This document shows positions 15,081-23,681 of a DNA stretch of 64,000 nucleotides, piece after piece. The translations under genes and the position numbers were made by a program. This DNA is from Marmoricola sp. Leaf446 (lineage in GTDB: Bacteria; Actinomycetota; Actinomycetes; Propionibacteriales; Nocardioidaceae): the NCBI RefSeq assembly GCF_001424755.1, contig NZ_LMRF01000002.1:75556-139555 (forward strand), written 5' to 3'. Under the pieces are notes generated by a model, which worked only from the letters and a program-made list of their open reading frames with translations, had not been told where the DNA came from and did not search any database. Position 1 is the first letter of the stretch. The number at the start of each line of letters is the position of its first letter.

Positions 15081-16811
15081 GTGCTGCGCCTGGTCGCCCT
15101 CGTCCTGGTCGTGGCCGTCGCGGTGCTCGCCTACCAGGCCACCCGCACCGGCCTGGCCCTGCGACAGGCCGCGGTCGACGCCACCACCCTCCGCGCCGAG
15201 CTGGGGGAGCGCGACCTCGCCGCCGCCGAGCGCACCTCGAGGTCGCTCGCGGCCCGGGCCCACGTCGCCCGGAAGCACTCGGACGGGTTCCTGTGGGCCG
15301 CCGCCACCGCGTTGCCCGTCGTCGGGGACGACGCCGACGCCGTACGGCGGGTGGCCGCGGCCCTCGACGAGCTGAGTGCGCGAGCCCTGCCCGGCTCGCT
15401 GGACGCCGCCCGCGCGCTGCAGCGCGATCCGCTGCGAGGCGACGACGGGGCCTTCGACCTCGCCGCCCTGCGAGCCCTCCGGGCGCCGGTGACGCAGGTG
15501 AGCCGGTCCGTACGACGTGCCGACGCCCGTCTCGAGGACGTCGACGTCGCCGACCTGGCGGGCCCGATCCGCCCCCGGGTGGCCGAGGTCAAGGACCAGG
15601 TCGCACGGCTCGACACCGCGATGCTCGCCGCGGCGACCGCGACCGAGGTGCTCCCGGCGATGCTGGGCGGTGACGGCGAGCGGCGCTACCTGCTGGTGGT
15701 GCAGAACAACGCCGAGGTCCGGGGCACGGGTGGCCTGCCCGGCTCGGTCTCGGTGCTCCGGGTGCGCGACGGTCGGCTGACGCTCGGACGGCAGGGCTCG
15801 GCCGCCGACGCCGGGCCTCCGGGGAGCCCGCCGGCCGGGTCGCTGACGCCGGACGAGGGTCGCCTGTTCGGGCAGCAGATGGTCACGGACTTCCGCGACG
15901 CCAACACCACGCCCGACTTCCCGCGGGCGGCCTCCCTCATGGCCGAGATGGCCTCGCGGACGCTCGGCCCCCCGGTGGACGGCGTGGTCTCCCTCGACCC
16001 GGTCGTGCTGAGCGCGCTGCTCGAGGGCACCGGCCCGGTGCAGGCCCCGGGCGGACGGCTGGACGCCGACAACGTGGTCCGCAAGGTGCTGTTCGAGCCC
16101 TACCAGGAGCTGCCCCCGGAGGGTGGCGTCCAGGACGCCTACTTCGCCGCCACCAGCGCGGCCGTCTTCGACGCGCTGACCGGCGGCACGCTCGACGAGA
16201 GCACCGTGCTGGCGGGACTCGCCGCGGGGGCCCAGGACCGCCGGGTGCTGGTCTGGAGCAGGCGTCCGGCCGAGCAGGACCGGTTGCAGCGGGCGGGGCT
16301 GGCGGGCGCGGTGCCGCGCGACACCGGTGACCGACCCGCTGTCGGGTTCTACCTCAACAGCGGCACCCAGGCGAAGATCCAGTACTTCCTGCGCTACGGC
16401 GGCCGGGTCCGGTCGCTCGGGTGCACCGAGGACGGCCGGCAGGTGGTGCAGGCACGGTTCGCGATGCGGTCGGAGGTCCCCACCCCGGTCTCGCAGCTCG
16501 CCCCCTACGTCAGCGGCCTGGGCGACGAGGCCGAGCCCGGCGTCAACCTGGTCAACCTGGCGATGTACGCCCCGACGGGTGGCACCCTCACCGCGCTGCG
16601 CGTGGGCGGGGAGGCGGCGCAGGTGGCCACCGGCACCATCGACGACCGCGACGTGGCGGTGGTCCCGGTCGAGCTGGCCCCCGGCGAGCGGACCGAGGTG
16701 GTCGCCGACTTCACCACGCGTCGCGGGCAGGACGGCGACCCGGTGATGCAGTGGACCCCCGGGCTCGCCGCGGGCGCGACCCAGGCCGTGGCGACGAGTC
16801 GCTGCGGCTGA
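15081..16811 (+). CDS. DUF4012 domain-containing membrane-anchored protein
   Basis: Protein of 576 residues with one N-terminal membrane helix (LRLVALVLVVAVAVLAYQA) and a long extracytoplasmic part. The segment NNAEVRGTGGLPGSVSVL (about residue 210) and the later FEPYQELPPEGG are landmarks of DUF4012 proteins, which occur near exopolysaccharide and cell-surface loci in actinobacteria but have no established activity. Residues about 20-150 look helical and may form a coiled coil. GTG 15081 is the only plausible start after the last upstream stop; its ribosome-binding site is weak and no cytoplasmic tail precedes the helix, so the true start could differ. Confidence 0.78.
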   Translation: MLRLVALVLVVAVAVLAYQATRTGLALRQAAVDATTLRAELGERDLAAAERTSRSLAARAHVARKHSDGFLWAAATALPVVGDDADAVRRVAAALDELSARALPGSLDAARALQRDPLRGDDGAFDLAALRALRAPVTQVSRSVRRADARLEDVDVADLAGPIRPRVAEVKDQVARLDTAMLAAATATEVLPAMLGGDGERRYLLVVQNNAEVRGTGGLPGSVSVLRVRDGRLTLGRQGSAADAGPPGSPPAGSLTPDEGRLFGQQMVTDFRDANTTPDFPRAASLMAEMASRTLGPPVDGVVSLDPVVLSALLEGTGPVQAPGGRLDADNVVRKVLFEPYQELPPEGGVQDAYFAATSAAVFDALTGGTLDESTVLAGLAAGAQDRRVLVWSRRPAEQDRLQRAGLAGAVPRDTGDRPAVGFYLNSGTQAKIQYFLRYGGRVRSLGCTEDGRQVVQARFAMRSEVPTPVSQLAPYVSGLGDEAEPGVNLVNLAMYAPTGGTLTALRVGGEAAQVATGTIDDRDVAVVPVELAPGERTEVVADFTTRRGQDGDPVMQWTPGLAAGATQAVATSRCG

Positions 16812-16853
16812 GCACGGCCCCGCAGCCCCGGGTGTGACGTCCGTCGCCCTCTG

Positions 16854-16859
16854 TAGGGT
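16854..16859 (+). promoter_or_regulatory. Leaderless -10 box of the ACAD11-like operon
   Basis: TAGGGT lies exactly six bases before ATG 16866, so the transcript probably begins at the start codon. No Shine-Dalgarno sequence is present between them. Confidence 0.6.
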
Positions 16860-16865
16860 CGCGAC

Positions 16866-18134
16866 ATGGACTTCTCACCGTCGGACCGGGCCGCCGAGCT
16901 GACCGAGCGGGTGAGGGCCTTCGTCACCGATCGCATCGAGCCGGTCGCCGCGGCGTACCACCGCGAGGTGAGCCGGCAGGCCGACCCGGCGCGGTGGCAG
17001 GAGTCGCCGCTCCTCGACGAGCTGCGGGCCCAGGCCCGCGAGCAGGGCCTGTGGAACCTCTTCCTCCCGGCGGGGCACGGCGACGCGTGGGCGCAGGAGT
17101 ACGGCACGGCCGGCGGCCGTGGCCTGACCAACGCCGACTACGCCCCGCTGGCCGAGCAGATGGGCCGGGTCTCCCACCTCGCGCCCTACGTCTTCAACTG
17201 CCACGCGCCCGACACCGGCAACATGGAGGTGCTGCTGCGCTACGGCTCGCCGGAGCAGCAGGACCAGTGGCTGCGCCCGCTGCTCGACGGGCAGATCCGC
17301 TCCGGCTTCGCGATGACCGAGCCCGGGGTCGCCTCCTCCGACGCCACCAACATGGACGCCAGCGCGATCCTCGACGGCGACGAGGTCGTGGTGAGCGGCC
17401 GCAAGTGGTGGACCAGCGGCGTGGGCCACCCCGACTGCCGGGTGCTGGTCTTCATGGGCCGCTCGGTGCCCGAGGACGACACCGAGACCGACCGGCACCG
17501 CCGCCACACGATGGTGCTCGTGCCCCTCGACGCGCCCGGCGTGAAGGTCGAGCGGCTGCTGACCACGATGGGCGTCCAGGACGAGCCGGTGGGCCACGCC
17601 GAGGTCTCCTTCGACCAGGTCCGGGTGCCGCGCGAGAACGTCCTGCTCGGCGAGGGCCGCGCCTTCGAGATCGCCCAGGGCCGGCTCGGACCCGGCCGGG
17701 TGCACCACTGCATGCGGCTGATCGGGCAGGCCGAGGTCGCCCTCGACCTGGCCGTGCGCCGCGGGCTGGCCCGCCAGGCCTTCGGCAAGCGCATCATCGA
17801 CCTCGGCGGCAACCGCGAGCGGGTGGCCGAGGCCCGGATGGCGATCGACCAGGCCCGGCTGCTCGTGCAGCACGCCGCCTGGAAGCTCGACACCGCGGGC
17901 CCCGCGCACTCCCTCGGCGAGGTCAGCCAGATCAAGGTGGTCGTGCCGCGGATGGCGCAGGACGTCATCGACATGGCGATGCAGCTGCACGGCGGCGGCG
18001 GGCTCTCCGACGACGTCCCGCTCGCCGGCATGTGGACCACCGCCCGGGCGCTGCGCCTGGCCGACGGCCCCGACGAGGTCCACCGCGGCGTCGTCGCCCG
18101 GCTCGAGCTCGCCAAGCACCGGGACGCCCGATGA
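16866..18134 (+). CDS. Acyl-CoA dehydrogenase of the ACAD10/ACAD11 type
   Basis: FAD-dependent acyl-CoA dehydrogenase, 422 residues. An N-terminal helical domain is followed by the FAD segment GFAMTEPGVASSDATNMD and the substrate-side KWWTSGVGHP; the C-terminal part has QLHGGGGLSDD and LADGPDEVHRG. These last two and the domain lengths match the ACAD10/11 branch rather than medium-chain enzymes. In Pseudomonas the related LvaC works with the kinase LvaA to turn 4-hydroxyacyl-CoA into 3-hydroxyacyl-CoA through a 4-phospho intermediate. The APH-type kinase two genes downstream suggests the same chemistry; that is inference. The stop codon overlaps the next ATG. Confidence 0.88.
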   Translation: MDFSPSDRAAELTERVRAFVTDRIEPVAAAYHREVSRQADPARWQESPLLDELRAQAREQGLWNLFLPAGHGDAWAQEYGTAGGRGLTNADYAPLAEQMGRVSHLAPYVFNCHAPDTGNMEVLLRYGSPEQQDQWLRPLLDGQIRSGFAMTEPGVASSDATNMDASAILDGDEVVVSGRKWWTSGVGHPDCRVLVFMGRSVPEDDTETDRHRRHTMVLVPLDAPGVKVERLLTTMGVQDEPVGHAEVSFDQVRVPRENVLLGEGRAFEIAQGRLGPGRVHHCMRLIGQAEVALDLAVRRGLARQAFGKRIIDLGGNRERVAEARMAIDQARLLVQHAAWKLDTAGPAHSLGEVSQIKVVVPRMAQDVIDMAMQLHGGGGLSDDVPLAGMWTTARALRLADGPDEVHRGVVARLELAKHRDAR

Positions 18135-18916
18135 GCCGCGTCCTGGTCACCGGCGGGGCGGGCGGGCTCGGGGCCGCGCTGGCCGCGGCGTACCGCTCCC
18201 GGGGCGACGACGTCGTCGTGGCCGACGTGGCCGACGTGGCCGACGACCCCGGCACCGGACCGTTCCTGCACCTCGACGTCCGCTCCGACGACGACTGGGC
18301 CGCGGCCCGGGCGTGGGTCGAGCAGGAGTGGGGCGGCCTCGACGTGCTGGTCAACAACGCCGGCGTCGCCGGCGGCGGCCGGCTCGACGTGGCCACGCTC
18401 GAGGAGTGGCAGTGGATCACCGAGGTCAACCTCTTCGGCGCGGTCCGCGGCACCCGCACCTTCGTCCCGCTGCTCAAGCAGCAGGGGTCCGGCCTGATCG
18501 TCAACGTCGCCTCGCTCGCGGGGCTGGTGCACCCGGCCGGGATGGGCTCCTACAACGCCGTCAAGGCCGCGGTCGTGGCGCTGAGCGAGACCACCGGGCA
18601 CGAGCTCGCGGAGTTCGGGGTGCGGTGCGCGGTCGTGTGCCCGTCGTACTTCCGGACCGGGCTGGTGGCCAGCCTCCGCGGCGCCGACCAGCTGCTGGAG
18701 CCGCTGATGCGCAGGCTGGTCGACCACGCCCCGCTCGGGGCCGACGACATCGCCGCGGAGGTGCTCGCGGGCCTCGACCGTGGCGACGAGGTGATCCTGC
18801 CCGACCCGGCGGCGCGGGCAGCGTACGAGTTGAAGCAGACCGACCGGACGGCGTACGACGAGACCATGCGGCGGCAGGCCTCGCGCCTGCACGACATGGG
18901 ACGGGAGCAGGGATGA
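18131..18916 (+). CDS. SDR family oxidoreductase in the ACAD11-like operon
   Basis: Short-chain dehydrogenase, 261 residues. The cofactor loop is VTGGAGGLGAALA, strand 2 ends VVVADVADVADD (acidic, so NAD(H) is favoured), NNAGV is followed by Ser in VNVASLAG and YNAVK. The C-terminal part ends in an Arg-rich tail. It could oxidise or reduce a hydroxyacyl or ketoacyl intermediate handled by the neighbouring dehydrogenase and kinase. ATG 18131 overlaps the upstream stop codon (ATGA), and the next gene overlaps its own stop in the same way, so the three are translated as a unit. Confidence 0.85.
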   Translation: MSRVLVTGGAGGLGAALAAAYRSRGDDVVVADVADVADDPGTGPFLHLDVRSDDDWAAARAWVEQEWGGLDVLVNNAGVAGGGRLDVATLEEWQWITEVNLFGAVRGTRTFVPLLKQQGSGLIVNVASLAGLVHPAGMGSYNAVKAAVVALSETTGHELAEFGVRCAVVCPSYFRTGLVASLRGADQLLEPLMRRLVDHAPLGADDIAAEVLAGLDRGDEVILPDPAARAAYELKQTDRTAYDETMRRQASRLHDMGREQG

Positions 18917-19989
18917 GCGAGCAGGGGACCACGCTGGAGGGCGCCAGCCCGGTGCGCGAGGAGGACGCCTTCGACCTCGACGCCGTGCGCCGGTGGCTGG
19001 CCGAGCAGGGCACCGAGCTGGGCGAGGAGGTGGAGGTGCAGCAGTTCGGGGGCGGTGCCTCCAACCTGACCTACTCGCTGCGCGACGGACGCCACGACCT
19101 GATCCTGCGGCGGCCCCCGGCCGGCCAGAAGGCCAAGGGCGCCCACGACATGACCCGCGAGCACCGCGTCCAGGAGGGGCTGGCCGGCGTCTTCCCGCTG
19201 GTCCCGCGCATGATCGCGCTGTGCACCGACGAGTCGGTCATCGGCGCCGACTTCTACGTCATGGAGCGCGTCGACGGGGTGATCCCGCGGCGCGACTTCC
19301 CGCCCGGCCTGGATCTCGACGAGGCGCAGGTGCGGCAGCTGTGCACCAACGCGCTCGACGTGCTGGTCGAGCTGCACGCCGTCGACGTCGACCAGACGCC
19401 GCTGGCGGCGATGAACAAGGGCGACGGCTACGTCGAGCGCCAGGTCTCCGGCTGGTCCCGCCGCTTCCGCGACGCCCGCACCGAGGACGTGGGCGACTAC
19501 GAGGAGGTGATGGGCTGGCTGGAGGAGCACCGTCCCGCCGACGTGGGCCACTGCCTGATCCACAACGACTTCCGCTTCGACAACCTGGTGCTCGACCGCG
19601 ACGACCCGACCAAGGTCGTGGGCGTCCTCGACTGGGAGATGGCCACGGTCGGCGACCCGCTGATGGACCTCGGCGGCACGCTGGGCTACTGGGTGCAGGC
19701 CGACGACGACGACTTCTTCCTGCAGTTCCGCCGCCAGCCCACGACGGCGCCGGGGATGCTGACCCGCCAGGAGGTCGTCGACTACTACCTCGAGCGCACC
19801 GGCCGCACGGTCACCGCCGACGAGTGGCGCTTCTACGAGGTCTTCGGGCTGTTCCGGCTCGGTGTCATCGCCCAGCAGATCTACTACCGCTACTTCCACG
19901 GCCAGACCACCAACGAGGTGTACGCCGGCTTCGGTCCTGCGGCGCGCTACCTCGAGCAGCGCTGCCGCGCGATCATCGCGGCCGGCTGA
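18913..19989 (+). CDS. APH-family phosphotransferase, ACAD10/11 kinase-domain homologue
   Basis: Aminoglycoside-phosphotransferase fold, 358 residues, most like the kinase half of human ACAD10/ACAD11 and Pseudomonas LvaA. The ATP-site segment is QFGGGASNLTYSL with LILRRPP (Lys replaced by Arg at the usual position). The catalytic loop is LIHNDFRFDNLVL (Asp as base, Asn as metal ligand) and VLDWEMATVGDP supplies the DFG-like Asp. A drug-resistance role is unlikely. The family phosphorylates the 4-hydroxyl of hydroxyacyl-CoA. In animals this domain is fused to the dehydrogenase; here they are separate but co-transcribed. Confidence 0.85.
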   Translation: MSEQGTTLEGASPVREEDAFDLDAVRRWLAEQGTELGEEVEVQQFGGGASNLTYSLRDGRHDLILRRPPAGQKAKGAHDMTREHRVQEGLAGVFPLVPRMIALCTDESVIGADFYVMERVDGVIPRRDFPPGLDLDEAQVRQLCTNALDVLVELHAVDVDQTPLAAMNKGDGYVERQVSGWSRRFRDARTEDVGDYEEVMGWLEEHRPADVGHCLIHNDFRFDNLVLDRDDPTKVVGVLDWEMATVGDPLMDLGGTLGYWVQADDDDFFLQFRRQPTTAPGMLTRQEVVDYYLERTGRTVTADEWRFYEVFGLFRLGVIAQQIYYRYFHGQTTNEVYAGFGPAARYLEQRCRAIIAAG

Positions 19990-19991
19990 GC

Positions 19992-20684
19992 GTGGGCCAG
20001 CTGCTGCTCGTCCGGCACGGCCAGGCCTCCTGGGACGCCGACGACTACGACGTGCTGTCCCCGTCCGGCTGGGAGCAGGGACGGGTCCTGGGCCGTGCGC
20101 TGGCGTCCCGCGGCGTCGTGCCCGACCGGGTGGTGCGGGGCTCGATGCGTCGCCACCGTGAGACGACCGAGGCGGCGCTCGGCGAGCTCCCGGGTGCACC
20201 CTCGGCCGCCGACGTCGCCGTCGACCCCGCGTGGGACGAGTTCGACCACGTCGCGGTGCTCGAGGGCATGCCCCGGTCGGAGACGGGACCGCCGGCCGAG
20301 GCGCCCACCGACAAGCGCGGCTACCAGGCGCTGCTCGAGACGGCCCTGGAGTCGTGGATGCTCCCCGAGCACGCCGACCGCTACGCCGAGCCGTTCGCCG
20401 CGTTCACGTCGCGGGTCGACGACGCGCTGCGGCGTACGACCCAGGACGGCGCACCCGGCACCACGGCCGTCGTCACCTCGGGCGGCGCGATCGCCTGGGT
20501 GACCGCGAGCCTGCTCGCCGACGGCGACCCCGAGCTCGCGACCCGGCTGTGGCGCAAGCTCAACGTCGTCTGCGTCAACTCCGGCCTGACCCGCCTGGTG
20601 GTGGGCCGACGCGGCACGACGCTGGTCACCTTCAACGACCACGCCCACCTCGACGGGATGCCGGAGCTGACGACCTACCGCTGA
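19992..20684 (+). CDS. Histidine phosphatase family protein
   Basis: Phosphoglycerate-mutase-like fold, 230 residues. LLVRHGQAS carries the phosphorylated His near residue 9, and an Arg (RGSMRRHRETT) lies at the expected distance. The second catalytic His, normally in a (S/T)HGG motif, is replaced: the sequence reads VVTSGGAIAW. Some bacterial members have this Ser form, so activity may be altered rather than lost. GTG 19992 is two bases after the kinase stop codon, placing it last in the operon; it might hydrolyse a phospho-intermediate. It is followed by a large palindrome facing the MMPL gene. Confidence 0.8.
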   Translation: MGQLLLVRHGQASWDADDYDVLSPSGWEQGRVLGRALASRGVVPDRVVRGSMRRHRETTEAALGELPGAPSAADVAVDPAWDEFDHVAVLEGMPRSETGPPAEAPTDKRGYQALLETALESWMLPEHADRYAEPFAAFTSRVDDALRRTTQDGAPGTTAVVTSGGAIAWVTASLLADGDPELATRLWRKLNVVCVNSGLTRLVVGRRGTTLVTFNDHAHLDGMPELTTYR

Positions 20685-20765
20685 GCCGCACGCGTGGCAG
20701 GTGTGTTTGCTGGCGCCCACCGAACCTGCGGCGACGTGGCTTCGTAGCCGAGCCGCCTCCGACGG

Positions 20766-20803
20766 GCTCGGGAGAGGGTGGCAGGTGCCACGGTCTCCCG
20801 AGC
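20766..20803. terminator. Bidirectional terminator-like palindrome between convergent genes
   Basis: A 38-base nested palindrome: GCTCGGGAGA / TCTCCCGAGC (10 base pairs) encloses GTGGCA / TGCCAC, with GG at each junction and in the loop. It lies between the 3' ends of the phosphatase and MMPL genes. The decamer GTGGCAGGTG also occurs at about 20695, upstream of the palindrome. Confidence 0.55.
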
Positions 20804-20833
20804 GTGCCCGGAATTCGTCCCCGCCGAGCTCTC

Positions 20834-22918
20834 CTAGCTGCGCGACCCGCCCACGACGACGTCGTCGGCGCGCTCCCGCGCGTGGTCCGGGCCGACCTTC
20901 CGCGGCCACCAGAACCGGTCGCCCAGCAGCAGCGCGAGGGCCGGGACGAGCACGGTGCGGACCAGCAGGGTGTCGAGCAGCACGCCGATGCAGATGACCA
21001 CACCCAGCTGCGCGAGCACCACCAGCGGCAGCACGCCGAGCACCGCGAAGACCGCCGCCAGCAGCACGCCGGCGCTGGTGATGACGCCGCCGGTCGCGGC
21101 CAGCGCACGCAGCATCCCCTCCCGAGGGCCGTGCAGCCGAGCCTCCTCGCGGGTCCGGGTGACCAGGAAGATGTTGTAGTCGACGCCCAGCGCGACCAGG
21201 AACAAGAAGGCCAGCAGCGGCATCCCCTGGTCGATGCCGGAGAAGCCGAGCAGCCCGGAGAAGACCCACCAGCCGACGCCGAGCGCCGCGGCGTACGTCG
21301 CCAGGACGGTGAGCACGAGCAGCACCGGCGCTACCACCGCCCGCAGCAGGAGCAGCAGCGCCCCGAGCACGAGCAGCAGCACGAGCGGGAAGATCACCAG
21401 CCGGTCGCGGGCCGAGGCGTCGGCGAGGTCGACGGCCTCGGCGGTCGCACCGCCGACGTAGGTCGAGTCCACCCCGTCCAGCGCCGTGCGCATCCGCTCC
21501 ACCGTCGCCTCCGCGGCCTCGGAGTCGGGGGCATCGGCGAGCACCACGCTGAGCTCGGTCCAGCCGTCACCCTCCCCACCCGGGGTCACGGACTGCACGC
21601 CGTCGAGGCCGTCGAGGGCGGACCGGGCCGCCTCGGGGTCCTTCGTGACCACGGTCGCCGGGTCGGAGCTGCCGGCGGGGAAGGACTCGGCCAGCCGCTC
21701 GCCGGCCGAGATCGCCTCGGGCGTCTGCAGGAACTGCTCGGCCGTGGGCAGCCCGAGTCGGGCGACGCCCAGGCCGGAGGCGAGCAGGGCGAGAGCGACG
21801 ACGGTGCCCACGGCGAACAGGGCCGTACGCCGCGCCACCGCGTCGCCGACCCGGCGCCACAGCGAGTGGCCCTCGGCCAGCGAGGCGGTCCCGACGTGGG
21901 GCACCCGCGGCCAGAACACCCAGCGACCGCAGGCGACCAGCAGCCCGGGCAGGGCGCCGAGCACGAACAGGACGGCGACGACGATGCCGACCGCGCAGGC
22001 GATGCCGAGGCCGCGGGTGGTGGGGACCAGCGACAGCGCGAGGCAGAGCACGCCCACCACGACGGTGGTGGCGCTGGCGAAGACCGCCTCGGCCGTACGC
22101 CGCAGCGCCAGCCGCATCGCCTCGTAGCGGTCCTCGTGGGAGCGCAGCTCGTCTCGGTAGCGCGAGATCAGCAGCAGCGCGTAGTTGGTGCCGGCGCCGA
22201 AGACGAGCACCGAGAGGATGCCGGTGGTCGACTCGTCCCAGGGGACGACGAGCTCCTTGAGCGCCCGGGTCGCGAGCACCGCGGCGGTCTGGTCGGCGAT
22301 GCCGACGACGGCGAGGGGCACCAGCCACAGCACCGGGCTGCGGTAGGTGATGACGAGCAGGATCGCCACCACGCCGGCGGTGGTGGCGAGCAGCCGGACG
22401 TCGGCGCCGTCGAAGACGGCCGCGAGGTCGGCCTGGATGCCGGCCGGGCCGGTGACCTCGGCGGTGACGCCGTCGGGCACGGCCGCGTCGAGGGCGTCGC
22501 GCAGGTCGCCGACGGCCGCGGCGGTGCCGGTGGCGTCGTTCGCACGCACCGGCAGCACGCTGATCGCCGCGGTGCCGTCCTCCGCGGCCACCAGCGCCTG
22601 CGGTCCGTCCGGCACCTCGACCCGGTCGACGTTGAGCCCGGCCACGGCCTCGCGCAGCGCGCCGACCTGGGCGTCGTCGAGCTCGCCGTTGTCGTCGCGC
22701 GTGAACAGCGCGATCGCGGTCGAGCCGTCCTCCTGCGGCAGCGTGTCGCGCACCTGGGCGGCGCGGGTGCTGTCGGTGCCGGCGGGCAGGGCGTCGTCGA
22801 CCGCGCTGTCGCGGGTCGCCTGGCCGAGGCCGGCGATGGTGAGGACGCCGAGCACGAGCAGCAGCAGGCCGACGAGGAAGCTGGCGCGGTTCACGAGGAA
22901 CCGACGGAGGGTGGCCAC
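20834..22918 (-). CDS. MMPL family RND transporter
   Basis: Membrane exporter, 694 residues, of the mycobacterial MmpL/YdfJ class: twelve predicted helices in two halves, each half opening with one helix and a large extracytoplasmic loop. TM1 is ASFLVGLLLLVLGVLTIAG. The first loop holds DALPAGTDSTRAA, and the helix bundles contain GAGTNYALLLISRYRDEL and LGVDYNIFLVTRTREEA, the two Asp/Tyr-bearing stretches expected for proton coupling. Family members move lipids or drugs. GTG 22918 has AGGAGC seven bases upstream. It is transcribed away from the MarR gene, which is probably its repressor. Confidence 0.9.
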   Translation of the reverse strand: MATLRRFLVNRASFLVGLLLLVLGVLTIAGLGQATRDSAVDDALPAGTDSTRAAQVRDTLPQEDGSTAIALFTRDDNGELDDAQVGALREAVAGLNVDRVEVPDGPQALVAAEDGTAAISVLPVRANDATGTAAAVGDLRDALDAAVPDGVTAEVTGPAGIQADLAAVFDGADVRLLATTAGVVAILLVITYRSPVLWLVPLAVVGIADQTAAVLATRALKELVVPWDESTTGILSVLVFGAGTNYALLLISRYRDELRSHEDRYEAMRLALRRTAEAVFASATTVVVGVLCLALSLVPTTRGLGIACAVGIVVAVLFVLGALPGLLVACGRWVFWPRVPHVGTASLAEGHSLWRRVGDAVARRTALFAVGTVVALALLASGLGVARLGLPTAEQFLQTPEAISAGERLAESFPAGSSDPATVVTKDPEAARSALDGLDGVQSVTPGGEGDGWTELSVVLADAPDSEAAEATVERMRTALDGVDSTYVGGATAEAVDLADASARDRLVIFPLVLLLVLGALLLLLRAVVAPVLLVLTVLATYAAALGVGWWVFSGLLGFSGIDQGMPLLAFLFLVALGVDYNIFLVTRTREEARLHGPREGMLRALAATGGVITSAGVLLAAVFAVLGVLPLVVLAQLGVVICIGVLLDTLLVRTVLVPALALLLGDRFWWPRKVGPDHARERADDVVVGGSRS

Positions 22919-22940
22919 GGAGTAGGCTCCTGGTGTCTCG

Positions 22941-22956
22941 GTTGATGACTAACTAA
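22941..22956. promoter_or_regulatory. Candidate MarR operator in the divergent MMPL/marR gap
   Basis: The 38-base divergent gap contains an AT-rich stretch. GTTGATGACTAAC (22941-22953) is a partial dyad (GTT..TGA..AAC), and AGTGAGC repeats at 22956 and 22973. Assignment to the adjacent MarR protein rests on position. Confidence 0.35.
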
Positions 22957-23421
22957 GTGAGCAATCTAGTGAGCGAAGATAGCAGGTGGACGGACGCCTG
23001 GGAGCAGACCTCCTCGCTGCTGGCGCTGCGGGAGCTCACCCGGCTCGCAGAGCAGGTCGCCCCGGCGGTGGCCAACCGCGCCGGGCTGACCCACAACGAG
23101 CTGCGCACGCTCGAGCACCTCGTCGAGGGCCCGATGGGTCCCGGCGAGCTGAGCCGCGTCCTCGGCGTCAGCTCGGCCGCCTCGTCGGGCATCATCGACC
23201 GGCTCGAGGCCCGGGGGCACGCCAGGCGCGTCAGCCACGCCAGCGACGGCCGGCGTACGTCGGTGACGATCAGCGACTCCGGCCGCGCCGAGGTCGTGGG
23301 TCACCTGATGCCGATGTTCCGCGAGCTCGCCGAGCTCGACGCCGGCCTCACCGACGCCGAGCGCGAGGTGGTCACGCGCTACCTGCGCGGGGCGGCTCGG
23401 GCGATGCGGACGGTGACCTGA
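22957..23421 (+). CDS. MarR family transcriptional regulator
   Basis: Dimeric winged-helix repressor, 154 residues. The DNA-binding part includes LTHNELRTLEHLVEGPMGPG, then LSRVLGVSSAASSGIIDRL (recognition helix) and the wing RVSHASDGRRTSVTIS. Helices at both ends form the dimer interface. The gene is divergent from the MMPL transporter with 38 bases between start codons, the classic layout for a ligand-released efflux repressor. GTG 22957 is used; a second in-frame GTG lies four codons further. The stop codon is one base before a strong hairpin. Confidence 0.87.
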   Translation: MSNLVSEDSRWTDAWEQTSSLLALRELTRLAEQVAPAVANRAGLTHNELRTLEHLVEGPMGPGELSRVLGVSSAASSGIIDRLEARGHARRVSHASDGRRTSVTISDSGRAEVVGHLMPMFRELAELDAGLTDAEREVVTRYLRGAARAMRTVT

Positions 23422-23422
23422 G

Positions 23423-23500
23423 CGGGCAGTTTCACCGGTTAGCCGGTGAAACTGCCCGTCGGTGACCGGAATGTCGGGTCTCACGGGCAGTTTTGCCGGT
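23423..23500 (+). repeat. Palindromic repeat family 2, copy A (also marR terminator)
   Basis: A perfect 16-base-pair stem (CGGGCAGTTTCACCGG with its complement, loop TTAG, 23423-23458) is followed after 24 bases by a third, direct copy ACGGGCAGTTTT (23483 on). The same arrangement, inverted, lies at 57314-57385. The stem begins one base after the marR stop codon and so can serve as its terminator. Bases 23501-23681 show no gene or further clear structure. Confidence 0.65.
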
Positions 23501-23681
23501 CGAGCCGCCCGACTTGTCCGTACGCCGCCCGGCTGGCCGCCCACCCGCGCCCGGTGTCTCCCGGGGTGGACCGGGGTGGACCGGGTGGACCGGGGTGGAC
23601 CCGCCGCTGCCCGACCGATCGGCCACCCCCGCTGCGCGACCCGCGCCCGGACCGTAGGCGTCGCCCGGCAGGATGACCCGC

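Noticed and set aside
18913-19989. Aminoglycoside resistance gene
   Set aside because: The APH fold is present, but sequence and operon context match the ACAD11/LvaA kinase branch.
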